A stretch of DNA of 64,000 nt from Calothrix sp. PCC 6303 (GCF_000317435.1 NC_019751.1:5766001-5830000), one strand, 5' to 3'. Shown: positions 38,552 through 48,839, numbered from the stretch's first letter. Program-made: numbers and translations. The notes: generated by a model from the sequence alone, not told the origin.

Positions 38552-40720
38552 TTAAAAGTTTTGCCCTAAACCAAAATGTAAGCGACCCTCCCCTTGATCA
38601 CTAATACCATAGTCGGCACGAAGTAAGCCGAGGGGTGAGTTAAAGCGAACACCTGCACCATAACCAAAACCAATACCGGGTTTATTGCGAACTCCGGCAG
38701 GATTGCCTAATACTGTATCACCAGAACCTAAATCAGAAGCAAAATCAGCAAATAAGACTCCTCCAAGGGATTCCACTACTGGGAAGCGGTATTCAGCCGA
38801 AGCTAGTACATAACTGCGTCCACTGCCTACATCACCAGTTCCATAACCCCGAACTGAATTTGGTCCCCCCATGTTGAAGGTTTCATATGGGGGTAAAGTA
38901 CCTATAACTGTTCCTGCTTGAAAGTTAACTGCTAAAACTTGGGGTTGTTTGCTGTTGTAGAGTTGAACAGGGACAAATTGACTAAAATTGGCTTGGACAC
39001 GGTTCATGGAGATACCACTATTCCCTAGGGGAACCGATTGTTCGGTGCTAAGTTTGAGAATGGAACCTTGGGTAGGGTTGAGGAAATTATCGCGGTGATC
39101 TTGGGTTGCACTAAATGAGACAGTAGCTAGATCATCGATACCTGTTTTGCTGAGGGTGAGATCATTACCTTGTTCATCTGTGGGGGCTAGTTTTCCGCTG
39201 CGATCGCGTATGCTCACCCGCGTATAATTAAATCCTAATGAGGCATCCCAACCATTAATAGGACGTTGAAAACTTACGCTTCCCCCAATTTTACCTTCAC
39301 GAATGCGATCGCCATCAGCTAGTTTGATGTCTCCATCGAAGGTATCGGAAAGTCCCCGTTTGCGAAAAAGATTGACTGTGTAACCATCGCGGCTGGGTTC
39401 GGTGAAGCGGTAGGGACTATTGAAGGTGGTATCAAATTGTAAATCGCGGGCGGCTATTTGAAGATTACTACTTAATGTATCATTTGTACCACCTATGTTG
39501 CGATCTTGGTAGTTTAAAGTGCCGATGATACCTTGATCGGCGTTATAACTTCCCCCAACATTTACTGAACGTGCGCCTGTTTCTTTCAGTTGATAAATTA
39601 CATCGGTTTTAGTGGCATCTCCTGCCAACTCGACGTTAACGCTTTCAAATAAGCCTAAATTGTATAGTTTCTGCACATCTTGACGTACAGTATCTTCTTT
39701 GAAAATATCACCTGGTTTTAATTTGAATTGCCTTTGAATAAAATCGGTTTTGGTGCGTCCTGTAACTGGTTTGCCTTTGCTATCGATTGCTTCACCATTT
39801 TCATTGAGAAATTGGAACTTAATCTCACCTACCAAACCTTCAGCGACATTGATGTTTAAAATTCCCTGACGGTTGGGCTTGATGGTAATTACCCGTGCCA
39901 AGCTGTAATTATTATCTTTGTACCACTGATTTATTTTGCCAACTGATTCTTGAAGTAAGGCTGGATTAATCGCCTTTCCAAGCTGATTTTTAAAGGGTTC
40001 TAGGGCAACTTGATACGTAAGGGCTTTTGCCCCAGATAATTCCAGAGATTTCACGATGATTGGTTGTACTTGATACACCACATTCAGCCCGTTGGGTGTA
40101 ATGCTAGTATTCACACTTGCAGTTGCAAATAATTCCGTGTCTAATATGGCTTTAACATCTTTTTGCACTTGTGCTTGATTTGTCTCACCACCAGCTTGGG
40201 TTTTGATGACTTGACGGATGATTTGCTGTAATTCTGGGGTTGCACCCTGAATTTGCACGTTAGCAGCAACAACTACTAAGTCAGAATTTTCGGCTTTGGC
40301 AACAGGAGTATTTTTAGGGGTTTCCGCCACTTTAGGGACGGGGATAGGAATATTTTTAGAAGTTTGGGAAGTCTTGGGGACGGAGATATTTTTCAGTGTT
40401 TCCGAGATATTAGGAACCGGAATCGGAATCTTTGTAGGGGTTTGGGAAGTTTTGATCACTACTACCGAACTATTTACTGGTTTTTCAGCAGCAGAAAATT
40501 GAGGAACATTTGCCACAGTTTCGGGGTTTGGGAAGCTTGCGCGACTGAGGTTGTTCGCTTCTGTCCTGGAAGTGCTAATTTTGGTAGTTGGGATAACTAC
40601 ATTCGTGACGGTTTTACCCGGTGTAGCGGGTTGTGCTGGAGATGCCACTGCTTGTTGGGAAAACTGATTAGAAGCTGCTAAACTTGCTAATGTCAAAATG
40701 ATTGGAGATGATATCCTCAT
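38552..40720 (-). CDS. Omp85/BamA-family outer-membrane assembly protein
   Basis: The cyanobacterial relative of BamA and chloroplast Toc75, which inserts beta-barrel proteins into the outer membrane. 722 residues: signal peptide (ILTLASLAASNQFSQQAVA); a Thr/Pro/Ile-rich linker of ~130 residues with imperfect repeats around KIPIPVPNISETLKNISV and KNIPIPVPKVAETPKNTPV; three POTRA modules (~150-385); a C-terminal barrel (~400-722) with the lid-loop signature VRGYGTGDVGSGRSYVLASAEYRF and terminal aromatic GLGQNF. The barrel ending in Phe fits BamA-type recognition. It is a lone gene. Confidence 0.94.
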   Translation of the reverse strand: MRISSPIILTLASLAASNQFSQQAVASPAQPATPGKTVTNVVIPTTKISTSRTEANNLSRASFPNPETVANVPQFSAAEKPVNSSVVVIKTSQTPTKIPIPVPNISETLKNISVPKTSQTSKNIPIPVPKVAETPKNTPVAKAENSDLVVVAANVQIQGATPELQQIIRQVIKTQAGGETNQAQVQKDVKAILDTELFATASVNTSITPNGLNVVYQVQPIIVKSLELSGAKALTYQVALEPFKNQLGKAINPALLQESVGKINQWYKDNNYSLARVITIKPNRQGILNINVAEGLVGEIKFQFLNENGEAIDSKGKPVTGRTKTDFIQRQFKLKPGDIFKEDTVRQDVQKLYNLGLFESVNVELAGDATKTDVIYQLKETGARSVNVGGSYNADQGIIGTLNYQDRNIGGTNDTLSSNLQIAARDLQFDTTFNSPYRFTEPSRDGYTVNLFRKRGLSDTFDGDIKLADGDRIREGKIGGSVSFQRPINGWDASLGFNYTRVSIRDRSGKLAPTDEQGNDLTLSKTGIDDLATVSFSATQDHRDNFLNPTQGSILKLSTEQSVPLGNSGISMNRVQANFSQFVPVQLYNSKQPQVLAVNFQAGTVIGTLPPYETFNMGGPNSVRGYGTGDVGSGRSYVLASAEYRFPVVESLGGVLFADFASDLGSGDTVLGNPAGVRNKPGIGFGYGAGVRFNSPLGLLRADYGISDQGEGRLHFGLGQNF

Positions 40721-40945
40721 AAAAATTCAACCTAGTTGTGTGGAAGTAAGTGTAGAAAAGTATGAATATTGAGAGCAAATGGCGGAACTTAAACGGTAAT
40801 TTTCGACTCTATTTGGTTTTAAAGTGTTGCATTTGCGAATTCTGTTTTCCTTTGTCTTTCAAAAGACAGAAAAATATTGACTTTTGTTTCTAACGACAAA
40901 TATTCAACATTTATCAAGCTTCAACCTACTAACCGCTAATTAAAT

Positions 40946-42313
40946 ATGACTGAATTCCCCCAAAATCCCAAACCAGAATCTTCAAAGCAAACTCAAAGCT
41001 TGCTAATTCTGAGCAATGGTCATGGGGAGGATATAATCGCTGTGAGGATTTTGCAGGAATTGCAACAACAACCCAATTCCCCCAAAATTGTCGCTTTACC
41101 CATAGTTGGAGAAGGCAACGCTTACAAAAAATTGAATATTCCCCTAATTGGATCTGTACAAACAATGCCATCCGGTGGTTTTATCTATATGGATGGCAAA
41201 CAATTAATGCGGGATGTAAAAGGAGGATTGTTACAGCTAACTATTAATCAAATAAAAGCTGTTGGTAATTGGGTAAAATCAGAACAACTTGCCGGAAATC
41301 ATCCCAGCATTTTAGCAGTAGGTGATATAGTTCCCCTATTATTTGCCTACTTAAGTGGTGCAAATTACGGATTTGTGGGAACAGCAAAATCAGAATATTA
41401 TGTCCGCAATGAAAGCGGTGTTTTGAAGCGTCAAAATAAAGGTTCCTATTGGGAAAACTTTTCTGGTTCCATCTACCATCCTTGGGAAAGATGGTTAATG
41501 ACTCGTCGTCACTGTAAAGCTGTATTTCCCAGAGATTCACTGACAGCAGAAATTCTCAAAACAATGAATGTTCCCGCTTTTGATGTGGGAAACCCGATGA
41601 TGGATGGATTGCAACCATCTTTTTCTACCCAGAGATTTTATACCCCCAATATCGAACGTGAGGAAATTGTTCGCCCTTTAATTATTACTTTACTACCAGG
41701 TTCCCGCGCACCGGAAGCTTATGATAACTGGGAAATAATTTTAGAAGGTGTTGACTCGCTAATTGATAGTTTTGAACAACAGAATTCTATTCTCCACACC
41801 TCTGGTAAGATGATTTTCTTAAGCGCGATCGCATCCAGCCTAGAACCCAGTATCCTCGTGCAATCTCTCACATCCCAAGGTTGGCAACCCACCTCAGAAC
41901 CACCTGTGGAAATAAATGACAACCAAGCATTGACATTTACCAAAAAAAATGCATATTTAGTTATCACCCAAAACGCCTACAACGATTGTCTACATTTAGC
42001 AGATTTAGCGATCGCTATGGCAGGAACAGCCACAGAACAGTTTGTCGGCTTGGGTAAACCAGCAATTACCATCCCTGGAAAAGGACCTCAATTTACCTTT
42101 GCCTTTGCCGAAGCCCAAAGTCGGCTTTTAGGACGTTCAGTCACCCTTGCCAACACAGCAGCAGAGGTTAGTACAAAAGTGCGATCGCTTCTTGCCAATC
42201 CTGACGAATTTCACGTTATCGCCGAAAACGGCTGGCGACGTATGGGTAAACCCGGTGCGGCACAAAGGATTGCAGAGTGTATAATTGGGGAATTAGGGAT
42301 TACGAGAAAATAG
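40946..42313 (+). CDS. Lipid-A-disaccharide synthase-related protein
   Basis: A 455-residue GT-B-like protein of the cyanobacterial/plant family related to LpxB. Conserved segments: LLILSNGHGEDIIAVRILQEL (nucleotide-sugar fold start), GNAYKKLNIPLIG, SGGFIYMD, ITLLPGSRAPEAYDNWEIIL and a C-terminal donor site AIAMAGTATEQFVGLGKPAITIPGKGPQFT. Its true acceptor is unsettled, as cyanobacteria often lack typical lipid A. The start at the ATG at 40946 is divergent from the Omp85 gene, which suggests a shared envelope role but not an operon. Confidence 0.88.
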   Translation: MTEFPQNPKPESSKQTQSLLILSNGHGEDIIAVRILQELQQQPNSPKIVALPIVGEGNAYKKLNIPLIGSVQTMPSGGFIYMDGKQLMRDVKGGLLQLTINQIKAVGNWVKSEQLAGNHPSILAVGDIVPLLFAYLSGANYGFVGTAKSEYYVRNESGVLKRQNKGSYWENFSGSIYHPWERWLMTRRHCKAVFPRDSLTAEILKTMNVPAFDVGNPMMDGLQPSFSTQRFYTPNIEREEIVRPLIITLLPGSRAPEAYDNWEIILEGVDSLIDSFEQQNSILHTSGKMIFLSAIASSLEPSILVQSLTSQGWQPTSEPPVEINDNQALTFTKKNAYLVITQNAYNDCLHLADLAIAMAGTATEQFVGLGKPAITIPGKGPQFTFAFAEAQSRLLGRSVTLANTAAEVSTKVRSLLANPDEFHVIAENGWRRMGKPGAAQRIAECIIGELGITRK

Positions 42314-42382
42314 GCTTTAAAGCCGAAAATCGGAACACAGCAAATTTTCACTAAAGTACATAATCAGAGCCTGAAACCCTGT

Positions 42383-42410
42383 ATAGAGGAGACATGTTGC
42401 GTCTCTCTAT
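42383..42410. repeat. Imperfect hairpin between convergent genes
   Basis: ATAGAGGAGAC pairs with GTCTCTCTAT with one bulged G, around a 7-nt loop. It ends 3 bp before the 3' end of the convergent GDSL gene, so it can serve as a transcript end for both neighbours. It may be a diverged member of the GAGACG palindrome family. Confidence 0.5.
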
Positions 42411-42412
42411 AT

Positions 42413-43456
42413 TCAAATCCGAGGTTGTTCACTATATACAAATTGAGGATTTGCCCTCTTCAACAATTTTTCTTGACGCTTAATTCGTGAAATCGTCACC
42501 CTCGACTCTATCTGATTGAGAACAGCTTGCCAAACCTGATAACCATCAAAACTCAAATGCAACCCATCAGTTGTTAAATCTTGACGCAAATTACCTTTAA
42601 AATCGACAAACCAATTATGAATATCAATATAGTTGGCACCTTCTTGCTTCGCTATCAGTGCCAATTTATGATTAATTTTCCGAATGCGAACATTAGAAAT
42701 AGTTGATAAACGAGTTGGTAAAATAGATTGAACAATAACTTGGGTGAGTGGATGATCCTGACGCAAACGGCGAATTATCCGGCGATGATTTCGCAACACT
42801 GCTTCATCCGTTGCACCTTGCCGTAAATCATTAATTCCAGCCATCAAATAAATTACATCTGGACGAGTTTTAGAAAATACACTCAACCTTTTAGAAACAC
42901 CCGCTGAAGTATCCCCAGAAATCCCCTGATTCAACCACAATTTCCCCGATGGTAATTTATCTTTGGGAAACCACATACTCAAAGAATCACCCACCATAAT
43001 ACTAAGACGGTTTACCCCTTGCCCGTCAATCATTGCCCTTGCTTCTAATTGCAAGAGAAATTTCCAGTCTTCATAGGTTAGTTTACTCTTCTTTGTGGAT
43101 GCTAGAGCCTGAATGCGATCGCTTGCAAGACGCGTGTATATTTGTCCTGCCTGTAGTGCAGCCAATCGCTGATAGTATAACTCCATCCCGGATGATGGCT
43201 GATTAGTTACAGTTTCGGGATTTGATTTGCGAAGTTCAGTTGAGGGTTTTGTTCTAAACTCACTAAATTCTGGCGCAGTGCTTTCTGGAATTGGAGAAAC
43301 AACTGCCTTCTCAATCCCATTAGATGGTGAGTTATCTTTTACATCCAAAGACAACTCAGAACCATTCGACGGTAAGATTGACAATTGGGGAAGAGTTGAT
43401 GTTGGCACAACCAATCCCGTCAATACACCCGCTGCCAACAGATAAACGTCCCTCAT
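42413..43456 (-). CDS. SGNH/GDSL-type hydrolase, secreted
   Basis: A 347-residue protein with an N-terminal hydrophobic signal/anchor (VYLLAAGVLTGLVVPTSTL), a Ser/Pro-rich linker and a C-terminal SGNH esterase domain (~150-330). Block I is IMVGDSLSMWF (nucleophile Ser), block II LNQGISGDTSAG, block III YLMAGINDLRQGATDE (GxND) and block V DGLHLSFDGYQVW (catalytic Asp/His). All four hallmark residues are present. The likely substrate is an ester on a polysaccharide, peptidoglycan or lipid at the cell surface. It is convergent with the LpxB-related gene. Confidence 0.88.
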   Translation of the reverse strand: MRDVYLLAAGVLTGLVVPTSTLPQLSILPSNGSELSLDVKDNSPSNGIEKAVVSPIPESTAPEFSEFRTKPSTELRKSNPETVTNQPSSGMELYYQRLAALQAGQIYTRLASDRIQALASTKKSKLTYEDWKFLLQLEARAMIDGQGVNRLSIMVGDSLSMWFPKDKLPSGKLWLNQGISGDTSAGVSKRLSVFSKTRPDVIYLMAGINDLRQGATDEAVLRNHRRIIRRLRQDHPLTQVIVQSILPTRLSTISNVRIRKINHKLALIAKQEGANYIDIHNWFVDFKGNLRQDLTTDGLHLSFDGYQVWQAVLNQIESRVTISRIKRQEKLLKRANPQFVYSEQPRI

Positions 43457-43836
43457 CCTCGCTTTTCTCCTCTAAATCACTGCTTTCCCTTATCACAGCC
43501 AACCATCGCTCAATTCAGGAAATTTCTGCGATTGATTGTATATTATGTATCTACAACATCTGGAATAGTAATTATTGCCAGTCCGGCAACTTTTACCATC
43601 TCTTTACAAGAAAGTCAATTGTATTAAGGAATTGTCTAATTGACATCTTACACCAGAGCGTTAATACCGAAATTATTTGCATTTTGATGAAGAATTCAAT
43701 TCCTCCAATCAATTAAATCATTTTTCCAGAAAATCTGCCGCAAATTAAGGTGTTAATTATCGAAAAAAGGGAATAGGGAACAGGCAAAATTTTCTGAATC
43801 GCTGCGTTAAAGAGATAACGGGAAAAGTCAGATTCC
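43457..43836. other. Spacer with no recognisable gene
   Basis: About 380 bases between the GDSL gene start and the methyltransferase stop, both on the minus strand. The plus-strand frame at 43324-43716 crosses the GDSL start and has no domain. I see no hairpin or repeat. Confidence 0.45.
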
Positions 43837-44742
43837 CTATTGCCCGTTACATTCTTGAAATCGATAACGGCTACCAATCACATAATCCTCGTTAATTTCC
43901 AACGCTATCCATTGTCTTTTCAACATCTGCGCCACAAAACCTGTAGTATTAGAACCTGCAAAGGGATCTAAGACAATATCACCTTCGATTGTCAAAAATT
44001 TAATAAAAAACTCAGCAAAACCTTGGGGAAAGCGTGCCGGATGGGGTTTAATTTCGGCAATTTTACATCTTTTGAGATACAAACTATTTGATTCTGTGTT
44101 GGCAATTTCTAGTAAATTTGGTGGAATTGCCCCTTGGTTATCTTTTTGAAACTTCTGAGAAATATCATGTCCACTAGGACGTAATTTAGCTTCATAACCC
44201 TTTTTCAGTAATTGCTTCATGCTTTCGCTGTAGGGCTTTAAAACTTGGCGATTATCTGCTTGGGGGTTAGGACTTTTTGACAACCACCAAACATTATTTA
44301 CTGAATCTTTAACACGAACTCTTTTAATAGTTACCCACTCGGCTGGAGTTGGCAACCGCGCTGGATTGTAGTGATAAAATTCCTGGGCTAGATAGAATCC
44401 TACTTCTTTACAGAGTTTTACTAATAATTCATATTGATAAATGCTGCGTATGGGATTGCCAGGTAAATAGGCACCACCTAAATCTATAACTAAGGAACCA
44501 TTATCTGTAAGAATTCGCTTGAATTCATAGGCAAAAGGGAGAAACCATTCGATATATTTTTCTGAAGTTTCGTTTCCATACTCTTTTTTTCTAACTAGTG
44601 GGAAAGGTGGAGATGTTAAAATTAAATTAATACTATCAGCTTGAATAAATTTAACTAACTCTAAACTATCACCTAAGTACATTGCACCGAAGGCTTGGCT
44701 GTAATATGGTGTGGTTTCTAAATTGATTTGTTCGATTGTCAA
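43837..44742 (-). CDS. Orphan PvuII-type DNA methyltransferase (N4-cytosine)
   Basis: A 301-residue type II DNA methyltransferase of the beta (permuted) class: catalytic motif IV TSPPF at residues 43-47 comes first and the AdoMet-binding motif I (VLDPFAGSNTTGFVA) near the C-terminus. SPPF indicates N4-cytosine modification. From memory, long stretches match M.PvuII closely, including TSPPFPLVRKKEYGN, VKDSVNNVWWLSK, LRPSGHDISQKFQKDNQGA and HPARFPQGFAEFFI. The likely target is therefore CAGCTG, by inference. No restriction endonuclease or controller gene is adjacent. CAGCTG itself occurs in the window, for example near 32254 and 46515. Confidence 0.85.
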   Translation of the reverse strand: MTIEQINLETTPYYSQAFGAMYLGDSLELVKFIQADSINLILTSPPFPLVRKKEYGNETSEKYIEWFLPFAYEFKRILTDNGSLVIDLGGAYLPGNPIRSIYQYELLVKLCKEVGFYLAQEFYHYNPARLPTPAEWVTIKRVRVKDSVNNVWWLSKSPNPQADNRQVLKPYSESMKQLLKKGYEAKLRPSGHDISQKFQKDNQGAIPPNLLEIANTESNSLYLKRCKIAEIKPHPARFPQGFAEFFIKFLTIEGDIVLDPFAGSNTTGFVAQMLKRQWIALEINEDYVIGSRYRFQECNGQ

Positions 44743-44781
44743 AATATATCAATTATGCACATGTTTGTTGAATACAAATAA

Positions 44782-44806
44782 AGACGTTCCGGTGGAACGT
44801 CTCTAC
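44782..44806. repeat. Palindromic repeat, variant copy 5
   Basis: AGACGTTCC-GGT-GGAACGTCT followed by CTAC: the same GAGACG/CGTCTC frame as copies 1-4 with a different inner stem that is still fully paired. It lies 8 bp beyond the ictB stop and 40 bp upstream of the methyltransferase start. Confidence 0.7.
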
Positions 44807-44813
44807 AGGGGGT

Positions 44814-46226
44814 TTAATGGCGATTTGGGGAATCTGTAACTGCTTCAACCGGGGATTTGGGAATCCAATAACTGGCAATTATAGCTGCCATGAACCACCA
44901 TAGGGTGTTGATGGCTGGACGATACCAAACAGTGTCCACTAAACCGTGACCTAGCATAGCAACCAGTGACGCGATCGCACCAATGATCCATAAGCCATCT
45001 ACCGTGTTTTCTGCCCGGAAACGTCGCAGTTGGATGATGGCTGTATTAAAAATTATTGTTAATAACCATAAAAATGCACTTAAACCAATAAAGCCCATTT
45101 CCACGATATGCTCAAGAAAAACTGAGTAGGAACTCAAGGCTGTAAAGCGGCGTATTTGGTAAAATGGATACATACTGTTAAAGGAAGCATGACCAGGACC
45201 GATACCCAAAATAGGACGATCGCGGATCATCTTAAATACGGCATTCCAGACTTGAATCCGAAAGTTGTTGCTACTGTCTTTACTGCCTGCAAACATACTA
45301 TTAATTCGCAGTTTGAAAACATCTGACATTTCATAACCTATGGCAAAAGCGCCAATTAAACCCGCGAAGAACATGGGAATTAACCAAGTTCGCCAAAATG
45401 GGGGTAAATATCGGCTATACCAGTAACGCAACCCGACAATTAACACTACTGCTGCTACAGCAATCCCAATAAATGCACCCCGACTATCGGCAAAGCGAAA
45501 GCAAGCGAGGTTGACAATTAGCATAGTTAATGCCAAGAATTTCAAAGCTAATCGTTGCCAAGCAAATATGGCAATTAAGCTCAAAACTATAGCAGGCAGT
45601 AAATATCCTGCTAGCAAATTTGGATTACCTAAATAACTATAAACGCGAGTATTTTTAGCTAGGGGTGATTCTGGATCAACCCAAGTTGCTAATTGTGCTG
45701 CACCAAAAAATTTCTGGCGTACCCCATAAATACTGACAAATAAAGATACATGTAAATAGAGGGCAATTAGGAAAGAGCGAAACCGTGGTGTTTTTAAAAC
45801 TCTGGCACAAACAACAAACAGCAATATATAGAGTGTAAAATTCCTTAAATCACCCAGTGCTGCTTTTTTTACTGGCGAAAGCGCAGCAGCGGCAACTGCA
45901 ACTCCCCAATACAGAAAAATTATCAGATGAATGGGAGTAATAGTAGGGGAGTTGATATTAGTTGGAGTATCGGAGATTGTGAGTAATAGCCAAAATCCGA
46001 TACAGGCAACCAATAGTAAACCAATGATTTCGGTGGAGACGAAAGGGGCAAGTCCATATACCAAGGAAAGTAAAGCACATGCGATCGCTTCTCCCCACCG
46101 TAGCAATAAACTAGTTTGCCGCCAAGCAGACAAAGAACCAACTAAACCTCGGTGTAGGTAACTGGTGCTGAGGTACTCCCGGAAGGGCAAATTAGATAAA
46201 GTGAATCGTTGCCAAAGTAAGTTCAA
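44814..46226 (-). CDS. ictB: IctB family protein (O-antigen ligase-like)
   Basis: A 470-residue polytopic membrane protein with about 10-12 helices. The Wzy/O-antigen-ligase signature region lies in the second half: SYLGNPNLLAGYLLPAIVLSL, FADSRGAFIGIAVAAVVLIVG, ILGIGPGHASFNSMYPFYQ and EMGFIGLSAFLWLL. The N-terminal string LVGSLSAWRQTSLLLRWGEA is typical of cyanobacterial IctB, originally described as a bicarbonate-accumulation protein. That function has been questioned, and the fold points to sugar-polymer ligation. At 470 residues it matches the family. Confidence 0.92.
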   Translation of the reverse strand: MNLLWQRFTLSNLPFREYLSTSYLHRGLVGSLSAWRQTSLLLRWGEAIACALLSLVYGLAPFVSTEIIGLLLVACIGFWLLLTISDTPTNINSPTITPIHLIIFLYWGVAVAAAALSPVKKAALGDLRNFTLYILLFVVCARVLKTPRFRSFLIALYLHVSLFVSIYGVRQKFFGAAQLATWVDPESPLAKNTRVYSYLGNPNLLAGYLLPAIVLSLIAIFAWQRLALKFLALTMLIVNLACFRFADSRGAFIGIAVAAVVLIVGLRYWYSRYLPPFWRTWLIPMFFAGLIGAFAIGYEMSDVFKLRINSMFAGSKDSSNNFRIQVWNAVFKMIRDRPILGIGPGHASFNSMYPFYQIRRFTALSSYSVFLEHIVEMGFIGLSAFLWLLTIIFNTAIIQLRRFRAENTVDGLWIIGAIASLVAMLGHGLVDTVWYRPAINTLWWFMAAIIASYWIPKSPVEAVTDSPNRH

Positions 46227-46498
46227 TTCCTAATTCCTTTGCAAAACTTCGACTTAATTATCATCCCCCATGTTACAGACAGTTATACAGATTGCAAATA
46301 TTTAAAAGTTTGATCTCTAATTACCTTTACCTCACGGGTAACTATTTGATATTTTTGGCTTTGAACTACCATTCAGCAGTACCAGCATGTTAAATATGAA
46401 AATTTGCAGTTTGGGCAAGCACTTTACTTGCCCAGCAAAGCAGAATATAAAATTGTGTTGTACGCAAGTCTAAGTATAAAATTGGATTTGATCACAAG

Positions 46499-48106
46499 TT
46501 AATTATGACTCATTGCTTCCGTAGCAGCTGTCTGTAAAGGCAAAACTAGTACATAGCGATATCCAGATTCTGGTGAACCCTGAATCGAAATTTGTCCCCC
46601 ATGTATCTCTGCTAGTTGACAACTCAATAGCAACCCTAGGCTTTCACGAGAGAGACTACTACTTGGTTTATTTTGTTCAATGCTAGCGTTCATCCGCACC
46701 ACTCCAGATGCGACTTTATCCATCATCAAAATTAAATTGTCAATCTGCTCAGAATTTTCCTTCACTTCCTGATGGCTTTGAGTGATGGTGGTTTGTTCCA
46801 TTAATGCTTGGGGATTGAGACGGAAATATGGATCAACATCGGTAATTCCATCTCCCAACCAAGGATGGGAAACCCAGACAGTGATATTCAATGAGTCATC
46901 TTTGTGGGAAACGTGAATCCTGACAACGCTACCTGTTGCGGAAACTTGGATGACACTAAAAATCAAATGATAGAGAATTTGACGAACCTTGTCTTTATCC
47001 AAAGGCAAAATTCTGCTGCGTCCTGGTTCAATTGAGAGTCGGATATCTTGTTCACGACGATTAGCAGCTTCTTCTAAGGTATTAATTGCTTGCTGACAGA
47101 GCATTTCGATATCCACAGGAGCTAAGTTTAAAGCTGCTGCACTTTCGTCCATTGCTCCCAATTCGGAAATCTCATTCACTAACGAAAGTAAATAACGACC
47201 ACTATGCTGAATGATGTCTAAATATTCCCGTTGTTTTGTAGTCAAAGGTCCGTAAATTTCTCTTCCTAGGACACTTGCCATTCCCAACACTGATGTTAAG
47301 GGAGTGCGTAGTTCGTGGGTTAGTTGTGATAGAAGATCGATTTTTAATTGACTAGTGGAAGTTGACTCTGGTTTGAGTGGAGAAGCACTAAGTTTAATCT
47401 TTTTGTTGTTGTTAGTAGATTCTTGATGTTCTACATTGCTGATTTTGCTACTGCTGGGATTTTGGAGTAAGCGATTACGCTCAAACTCACTCATGCACCA
47501 ACGGGCAATTATTTGGAGAAACTCAATATCTCGATTGGTGAAATTACGGGGTATTAAATCAATTACAGAAAGCGCTCCTAGGCAATTTCCCGCAGCATCA
47601 ATTAGGGGTGCTCCCAAGTAAGCACGGATTCCATAGTCATGAACTAGTTTAGCGATCGCTAATTCACTATCAATGACTTTTTGCGTGTCGTTAATTACCA
47701 AAACTTGGGAAGTTTCCACAACTTTGGTACAAAATGACTCATTGCGTAACAATTGTCTGCTTTGAGCTAGCTTATTCATCAAACCTAACCGCGACAAACC
47801 AATTGAAGACTTAAACCAGTGACGTTCATGATCAACAAAACCCAAAATTGAAATGGGTGCATCTAAAAAATGAGCCGCTGTTTGAGTCGCTTCTTCAAAT
47901 ACAGGAACTGTTTCTGATTGGCGTAAACCGTAATCAGATAAGGCTTTGAGCCGTTGCTGCTCTTTGTCCCCTTGGGAACCCCAACCATCTTTCATGATTA
48001 ATACTTTATTTTCAGGCTCTAACATTGCCGCAGTTACCTTGATAATTGCTTGATAGTGATTTCCATATAACCCCATGACATGAGTTATTTTTCTACTTTT
48101 AAGCAT
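46499..48106 (-). CDS. GAF-domain sensor histidine kinase
   Basis: A 535-residue soluble histidine kinase. An N-terminal GAF domain (~65-215) includes TAAHFLDAPISILGFVDHERHWFKSSIGL and YLGAPLIDAAGNCLGALSVIDL. The HisKA helix pair has phospho-acceptor H264 (LLSQLTHELRTPLTSVLG). The C-terminal ATPase region is degenerate: the N-box region and glycine boxes are poorly conserved, though RESLGLLLSCQLAEIHGGQISIQGSPESG is recognisable. No transmembrane helix and no neighbouring regulator are present. The upstream in-frame ATG at 48106 was kept. Confidence 0.85.
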   Translation of the reverse strand: MLKSRKITHVMGLYGNHYQAIIKVTAAMLEPENKVLIMKDGWGSQGDKEQQRLKALSDYGLRQSETVPVFEEATQTAAHFLDAPISILGFVDHERHWFKSSIGLSRLGLMNKLAQSRQLLRNESFCTKVVETSQVLVINDTQKVIDSELAIAKLVHDYGIRAYLGAPLIDAAGNCLGALSVIDLIPRNFTNRDIEFLQIIARWCMSEFERNRLLQNPSSSKISNVEHQESTNNNKKIKLSASPLKPESTSTSQLKIDLLSQLTHELRTPLTSVLGMASVLGREIYGPLTTKQREYLDIIQHSGRYLLSLVNEISELGAMDESAAALNLAPVDIEMLCQQAINTLEEAANRREQDIRLSIEPGRSRILPLDKDKVRQILYHLIFSVIQVSATGSVVRIHVSHKDDSLNITVWVSHPWLGDGITDVDPYFRLNPQALMEQTTITQSHQEVKENSEQIDNLILMMDKVASGVVRMNASIEQNKPSSSLSRESLGLLLSCQLAEIHGGQISIQGSPESGYRYVLVLPLQTAATEAMSHN

Positions 48107-48839
48107 TCCCCAATTTGATGCGAGATAAACAGATTTGAAGTATTTTTTTTTAACTAGCCCACATTTACCATCGAAATAATACGTAAATTATGAATAAGTT
48201 TCGAGTAAACTTCCGATTCAAGCCAATTTATTGAAAATTGAATCTAAATCCCTCAAAGCATTATTATTGCTGGAATTATAGCAATTATGGGTAGTCTAAT
48301 TAGTCAGTTAAAAGTGAATAATATCAGTATTTTAGCTGAATAGTATTGATCTATTTTTACCGACCATATTTAATTTTATAATCAGTAAATACCAAGGGAA
48401 TAAAAACTTTTACGTACGTTTTATAAAATATTCGACTACTAGTAATTTAGCTATAATTACTGAGGTTTTCTCCGAATAGCTATGTGCTAAATAGTAATTG
48501 ATATTAGTATATATTAGGTACCATAATTAATAATATAGAGCTAGCATTTGTAGTGCTTATAACTATGAATGTTAATTATATTGTCATGGATCAAAAGTTT
48601 GCTTTTGTGAAAACCTACTATAGCTATGGCAAGGCAAAAAGATTAATTTTGGGCAATTTTAGCTGTATTTGGGATAGTAGTTCTGTTTAAGTAAATCTCT
48701 GGTTTTGATGGTATCAGTCGAAACGAGATAAAGATGAGTAACTGACTATTTCCTTGTTACTAGCATCTACACAAAAAATAGTATTTTAAAATCAAGCTTT
48801 TAAATTCTTGTTTACAAAACATTTGGAGAAAATCATAAA
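48107..48839. other. Long AT-rich divergent spacer
   Basis: About 730 bases between the divergent histidine kinase and DegT genes. It is markedly AT-rich, without an open frame of gene quality, hairpin of note or member of the repeat families seen elsewhere. It must hold both promoters. Confidence 0.5.
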
